Shown here: one piece after another, positions 60,858 to 64,000 of the stretch
Position numbering within the stretch: position 1 is the first letter of the stretch
How the letters are laid out: the number at the start of each line of letters is the position of its first letter
Assembly: GCA_964609695.1 (NCBI GenBank)
Contig: CAZSSP010000004.1
Span: 62,001-126,000, forward strand
DNA from: JAGNHS01 sp964609695
GTDB lineage: Bacteria; Bdellovibrionota; UBA2428
Direction of reading: 5' to 3'
DNA: 64,000 nucleotides
Program-made: the position numbers and the translations under genes
Notes under the pieces: model-generated
What the model was told of the DNA's origin: nothing
The model's input: only the letters and a program-made list of their open reading frames with translations
Database searches by the model: none

Positions 60858-60924
60858 TCTCTATCTAGGATTAGCTGCGGGCGGCCTTTTCTTATTCATT
60901 TCTGGGCTTTAAGCTAGATAGAGA
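60858..60924. repeat. Perfect 11-base inverted repeat before the DUF4388 gene
   Basis: TCTCTATCTAG (60858-60868) and CTAGATAGAGA (60914-60924) are exact reverse complements, with 45 bases between. The right arm contains the only ribosome-site-like GAGA, 3 bases before the ATG at 60928. Folding in the mRNA would hide it; as DNA it could be an operator. The loop has a G/C-rich part (GCGGGCGGCC). Confidence 0.55.
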
Positions 60925-60927
60925 ATT

Positions 60928-62295
60928 ATGAGTGAGTTTGCGTCTGGTGAAAATATAAGTGCCAAAAGTGTCGAAAGCTTAAAAATACTTTGTATTATGC
61001 CTGAAGCTCAAGTGAAATCGCTTCAGTGGATTTTTAATTCACACAATATTTCCGATAAAAAAATTGAATTGTTTTTATCGCGTTTGAGTGAGGCAGAAGA
61101 GAGAATCAAGGAATGCGATTTATTTTTATTGGCAATGGATCTCGGACAGCCTGTTCCACATTCTCACTTAAAGGGACTTTGGGGACGGCCTGGATTGGTT
61201 TCACTCATACAACCTACCCCTCTACAGCTTTTAGAATTAGGAAAGTATCCGCTCATGCTTCCTTTTGCTTGGGATGGATCCAATTTTAATGATTTAGCAT
61301 CAAAACTTATTCAAACTGTTGAGCAGTTAGAGTCTTGGCTTAAGAGATCACAGTTTCAAGAGTCTTCGCTTTTTTGGTTAGAAACTAAAATTGATAAACC
61401 TAGATTTGTGAGATGGTTGAATATTCCTGAGAGATGGCCAGCCCCTGAGTTATATTATTTGGATAGTAGTAGAGCGCTGTTCAGCGTGGGTTGCGCCAAT
61501 AGTGGTGCTGATTTGTGTATTCCTGAAGCAGGTTCTCAAGAACTTATTTATTTTCAGAGACAGCACGAACAATGGTATCCGAAGATTTTAAGTCAAACTT
61601 TAGCCATAGGTTTTTCTCAGGCTCCAGAGTCCCCTATCACTCCAGGCGTAACTTTTAAAATTAAAGATTATGAATTTGAAATATTATCGGATCCTGAACT
61701 TTTGCCACTTTTTCAACAAGCTAAAAGTTTGGGTCTAACAAAGAAAGAGTGGACTAAGACTATAGATTATAACGATCAGCCTCCTGAATTCTTAGATGTC
61801 ATAAAGAAGTTTTTGCTCAGTGGTGAGACTGGGGAACTTGTTGCTCGTGACGGAGTTCATAAAGGAGTACTGATTTTAGAGAATGGAATTTTGCAACAAG
61901 CCATATGTGGAAGCATTTTTGGAGAGAAAGCACTGCAAAGAATTTTTTTGTGGGAAAGAGTACAGTGGTCTTGGAATCCTTCTAAAATTGAAAATGATTT
62001 AGGTTCTGAACTTCATTATGATTATTTTAAGCTTCGAAAATTGGTCAATGAATGGCGCTTGCGCTGGTCTCGTGTTCATACAGTTATTCCACCCATGCAA
62101 TTAAAAATTAAAGTGGTTGCTCAGGTTTTACCTAAAAAAACTCAGTGGAATTATGATGAAGTTCAATTGCTGGCCTCCATCGCAGAGTTTTCTAATGTTC
62201 ATGAAATTATGAATAGGTGCCCATTGAGAGATCTTGAAGTTATAGAGGGTATGATTAAGCTTCGTAAAGAAGGGCTTTTAGAAATAGAAAGGTAA
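60928..62295 (+). CDS. Pseudo-receiver, FHA-like and DUF4388 protein
   Basis: Product of 455 residues with no membrane segment. The N-terminal part (about 18-130) looks like a degenerate receiver-type fold without the phospho-Asp. The middle (about 178-255) has the spacing of an FHA domain (SVGCANSGADLCIPEAGSQELIYFQRQH) with altered key residues. From about 292 to 352 is a DUF4388-type segment (LSGETGELVARDGVHKGVLI, then ALQRIFLWE), a family common in delta-proteobacterial-like signalling proteins. It precedes a small FliG-like gene by 4 bases, so the two may act together. Confidence 0.78.
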   Translation: MSEFASGENISAKSVESLKILCIMPEAQVKSLQWIFNSHNISDKKIELFLSRLSEAEERIKECDLFLLAMDLGQPVPHSHLKGLWGRPGLVSLIQPTPLQLLELGKYPLMLPFAWDGSNFNDLASKLIQTVEQLESWLKRSQFQESSLFWLETKIDKPRFVRWLNIPERWPAPELYYLDSSRALFSVGCANSGADLCIPEAGSQELIYFQRQHEQWYPKILSQTLAIGFSQAPESPITPGVTFKIKDYEFEILSDPELLPLFQQAKSLGLTKKEWTKTIDYNDQPPEFLDVIKKFLLSGETGELVARDGVHKGVLILENGILQQAICGSIFGEKALQRIFLWERVQWSWNPSKIENDLGSELHYDYFKLRKLVNEWRLRWSRVHTVIPPMQLKIKVVAQVLPKKTQWNYDEVQLLASIAEFSNVHEIMNRCPLRDLEVIEGMIKLRKEGLLEIER

Positions 62296-62299
62296 ATTC

Positions 62300-62941
62300 A
62301 TGTCGTTGCTTGCTAGATATAAAAAGAACGAAAAAACATTTATGGAGTTGGTAAAACTTGTCGAAGGTTCGACCGATGAAAAAAAGCAAACTCTATTGGG
62401 TAACGTAAGACAAGAAGATCCTGCCTTTGCGGCTAAGGTTGAATGTCGAGTTTTGAACCCTGAAGACATTAAAAAGTTTTCTGAAGATATCTTGGCAGAA
62501 ATTGTAGCGGTTTCTTCTCCAAAAGTATTGGCCACAATCATCGTGGGTGAAAAGGATGAAGAGTTTAAAACGATTGTAGAAAGATGTTTAGGAAAAAAAT
62601 ATGCTGAAGTTAAAAATGAAAAGGAGTCCTTAGACCCTTCAAAAATTACTGAGGGAACTTTAAAAAGTGTTTATAGAAAAATGATAGCTGAAGCTAGAAA
62701 GCTTGAAGATAGTGGTCGACTCAAAATTCCCGCTAAGGACCCTTCCGAGGTAGCGGCCGCTGCTTTTGCTTCGGGCGACCAAGCTTCGGGTATGATGGCT
62801 AGGGCTTCAACGGGTCCTTTGCCCGGATCCGCTAAAAGCGATGGGGATTGTCCTTCGATTGAAACTTTCGCCATGGAACCTCCGCCCTTTGGTCTAAGCG
62901 GAGAGCGATTCGAAGTTTTTGTTAAAAATCTTTTGAAATAA
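62300..62941 (+). CDS. Small FliG-like domain protein
   Basis: Product of 213 residues. Residues about 35-140 follow the middle/C-terminal FliG pattern: a DPAFAAKVE helix, FSEDILAEIVA (like FliG DRSIQRVLRE), VLATIIVGEKDEEFK (like LALALKGA), a Lys/Glu helix, and LEDSGRLKI (like LEEEGEIVI). The C-terminal third is Ala/Gly/Pro-rich, ending in an amphipathic segment. It is not a full FliG, since the length and N-terminal domain differ, and there are no flagellar genes around. It is co-transcribed with the DUF4388 protein. Confidence 0.65.
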   Translation: MSLLARYKKNEKTFMELVKLVEGSTDEKKQTLLGNVRQEDPAFAAKVECRVLNPEDIKKFSEDILAEIVAVSSPKVLATIIVGEKDEEFKTIVERCLGKKYAEVKNEKESLDPSKITEGTLKSVYRKMIAEARKLEDSGRLKIPAKDPSEVAAAAFASGDQASGMMARASTGPLPGSAKSDGDCPSIETFAMEPPPFGLSGERFEVFVKNLLK

Positions 62942-62959
62942 AATTGTGAATTTTTAAAT

Positions 62960-63574
62960 TTAATAAGCAAAACCTAAAAGTAAATCATAGCTGTAGGCGC
63001 GAAACTGAGTTTTGCCTACTGGAAATTTCGCCCTATTGCTAAGACTTTGATTCCAGCGTGCCTCAAGAACAACTGTGCCTAGAGATTCTGTTGGAAAAAA
63101 GCCAGCCATGGCCGCGACAGCTCCAACTTGGTATTCCTCGAGACCTAACTCGTCGTAAGTATAATCTCTTGCGGCTAAAGAACTTCCTCCGTCGATGTTT
63201 AGTACCCCAACTTTATTGGAGTAGTAAAATCCAGCACCCACTTGAAAATAAGCAATTCGAAGTCGCATAATCACGGGAATTTCGATGGCATTTAATTTAT
63301 AAACGTATCCATCGTCACCAAAAGTTATAGGAACAGAGCTTCTTTGAGTATAGAAAACATCAGTTTCGATTCCTAATCCCTGTCCACCCAAATCAAGCCC
63401 TAAACCAATTGAATATCCTAGCCCTTTTGAAAAGCCCCCGGCGGGATCCCCGTTGGGAAATTTAATTCTGTGTTGAGTTACAGTGCTCCCACCTTTAAGG
63501 GAAAGTTGGAAGGCGTGGGCTCCTAGGCTAATTCCAAAAAATGCGACAAAAATTTGGCATCTACGCAAAAGCAT
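62960..63574 (-). CDS. Outer-membrane beta-barrel protein (PorT-like)
   Basis: Product of 204 residues with a signal peptide (about 1-22, ending AHA), then Gly-rich strands (GLGYSIGLGLDLGGQGLGIETDVFY, about 48-72) and a final strand YSYDLLLGFAY ending in aromatic residues, typical of outer-membrane beta-barrels of the PorT/OMP_b-brl_2 sort. It is convergent with the FliG-like gene (18 bases between the stops). Function is unknown. Confidence 0.78.
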   Translation of the reverse strand: MLLRRCQIFVAFFGISLGAHAFQLSLKGGSTVTQHRIKFPNGDPAGGFSKGLGYSIGLGLDLGGQGLGIETDVFYTQRSSVPITFGDDGYVYKLNAIEIPVIMRLRIAYFQVGAGFYYSNKVGVLNIDGGSSLAARDYTYDELGLEEYQVGAVAAMAGFFPTESLGTVVLEARWNQSLSNRAKFPVGKTQFRAYSYDLLLGFAY

Positions 63575-63696
63575 CTTTAACTAGTTTATAGCTTCGGCGG
63601 AGCCTTTGCCGTCAAAAAAACACCACTCATTTGAGGAAGCTCTTAGGAAACTCCAATATTGAATAGGGTATTGGCAACTGTTAAAGAAGCTACTTA

Positions 63697-64000
63697 GTGG
63701 AATCAAATTCAAAGTATTATTTCCCAGCCGAATGGGAAGCTCACAATTCTGTTTGTTTGGCCTGGCCACATTTAAAAAATGAATGGGGTCCTTATTATGA
63801 AGGGGCCGAAAGAGAATTTGTTGATCTTGTTAACAACATTGCACTTCAGGACAAGAAACTTAATGAAACTGTTCATGTGCTAGTTAATAATGATGAAACA
63901 TTTCAAAAGGCTCAAAAGGCGTTTAAGAATGAAGCCATTTTGATTCATAAAATTCTCTATGGTGATATTTGGTTGCGCGATACAGGCTCTATTTGGACTT
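63697..64000 (+). CDS. Agmatine deiminase / peptidyl-arginine deiminase family (3' partial)
   Basis: The GTG at 63697 opens a frame that runs out of the window (101 residues visible). It has the family start FPAEWEAHNSVCLAWPHLKN (about 9-28) and the catalytic-region sequence GDIWLRDTGSIW (about 89-100), including the Asp of the guanidino-binding site. Agmatine deiminases release ammonia from agmatine to form N-carbamoylputrescine; the related peptidyl-arginine deiminase form also fits. No obvious ribosome site precedes the GTG, but it is the first start codon after an in-frame stop (63682-63684). The gene is divergent from the PorT-like gene. Confidence 0.88.
   Translation, partial: MESNSKYYFPAEWEAHNSVCLAWPHLKNEWGPYYEGAEREFVDLVNNIALQDKKLNETVHVLVNNDETFQKAQKAFKNEAILIHKILYGDIWLRDTGSIWT

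Noticed and set aside
63581..63769. Minus-strand 62-residue frame near the right edge
   Set aside because: It overlaps the convincing start of the agmatine-deiminase-like gene on the plus strand and shows no family pattern.

Overview
The window is a dense stretch of an AT-rich Gram-negative chromosome, with no gap over about 200 bases free of a gene, RNA or recognisable site. Outer-membrane genes (LptF/G permease, LpxH-like hydrolase, PlsB, beta-barrels, many lipoproteins), a CarD-type RNA polymerase regulator, a DUF4388 protein, a patatin-like lipase, an orphan BatE-like protein and a very large share of secreted proteins of unknown function all fit a Bdellovibrio-like bacterium (Bdellovibrionota). 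That assignment is inference from gene content only. The sequence enters inside atpD and leaves inside an agmatine-deiminase-family gene.

Left part (1-16 kb): end of the ATP synthase operon (atpD, atpC); a secreted protein; a four-helix coiled-coil membrane protein resembling ones known from marine phages; radA; a PlsC-like acyltransferase; glpK; a pilin-like/TadE-like protein; a probably inactive metallo-beta-lactamase-fold protein overlapping a TlpA-like thioredoxin; then the minus-strand housekeeping operon lepB-def-fmt-rpe, back to back with an LptF/G-type permease and an LpxH-like phosphoesterase; then a large secreted protein.

Middle part (16-35 kb): ROK glucokinase, priA with a secreted partner, a glycine/cysteine-repeat secreted protein with a strong terminator, an outer-membrane barrel, a TIGR02757-type protein, plsB, and a leucine/acyl-CoA catabolic operon (stand-alone biotin carrier, HMG-CoA lyase, enoyl-CoA hydratase, carboxyltransferase) that runs into a secreted PPP-type phosphatase and a secreted HExxH protein. 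pckA, an M48 lipoprotein protease and a glycerophosphodiesterase lipoprotein follow.

Right part (35-64 kb): secreted proteins of unknown function; a hybrid histidine kinase whose operon partner is a periplasmic sulfite-oxidase-fold protein; two short-chain dehydrogenases and a C39-like secreted peptidase; metG; a PEGA lipoprotein; tRNA-His; cysS; carD with a structured leader; maf-yggS-folC; a BatE-like protein and an HTH protein; a patatin-like lipase; and a five-gene operon amgK-murU-two ABC permeases-nagZ that looks like peptidoglycan (MurNAc) recycling with its own importer. After it come a pseudo-receiver/FHA-like/DUF4388 protein and a small FliG-like protein.

Two themes recur. One is glycerol and phospholipid turnover (glpK, plsB, PlsC-like, GDPD, patatin). 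The other is salvage of cell-wall and amino-acid material (AmgK/MurU/NagZ, HMG-CoA lyase pathway, PEP carboxykinase). Both suit an organism living on the contents of other cells, but nothing here proves predation. No insertion sequence, integrase, CRISPR array or rRNA was seen.
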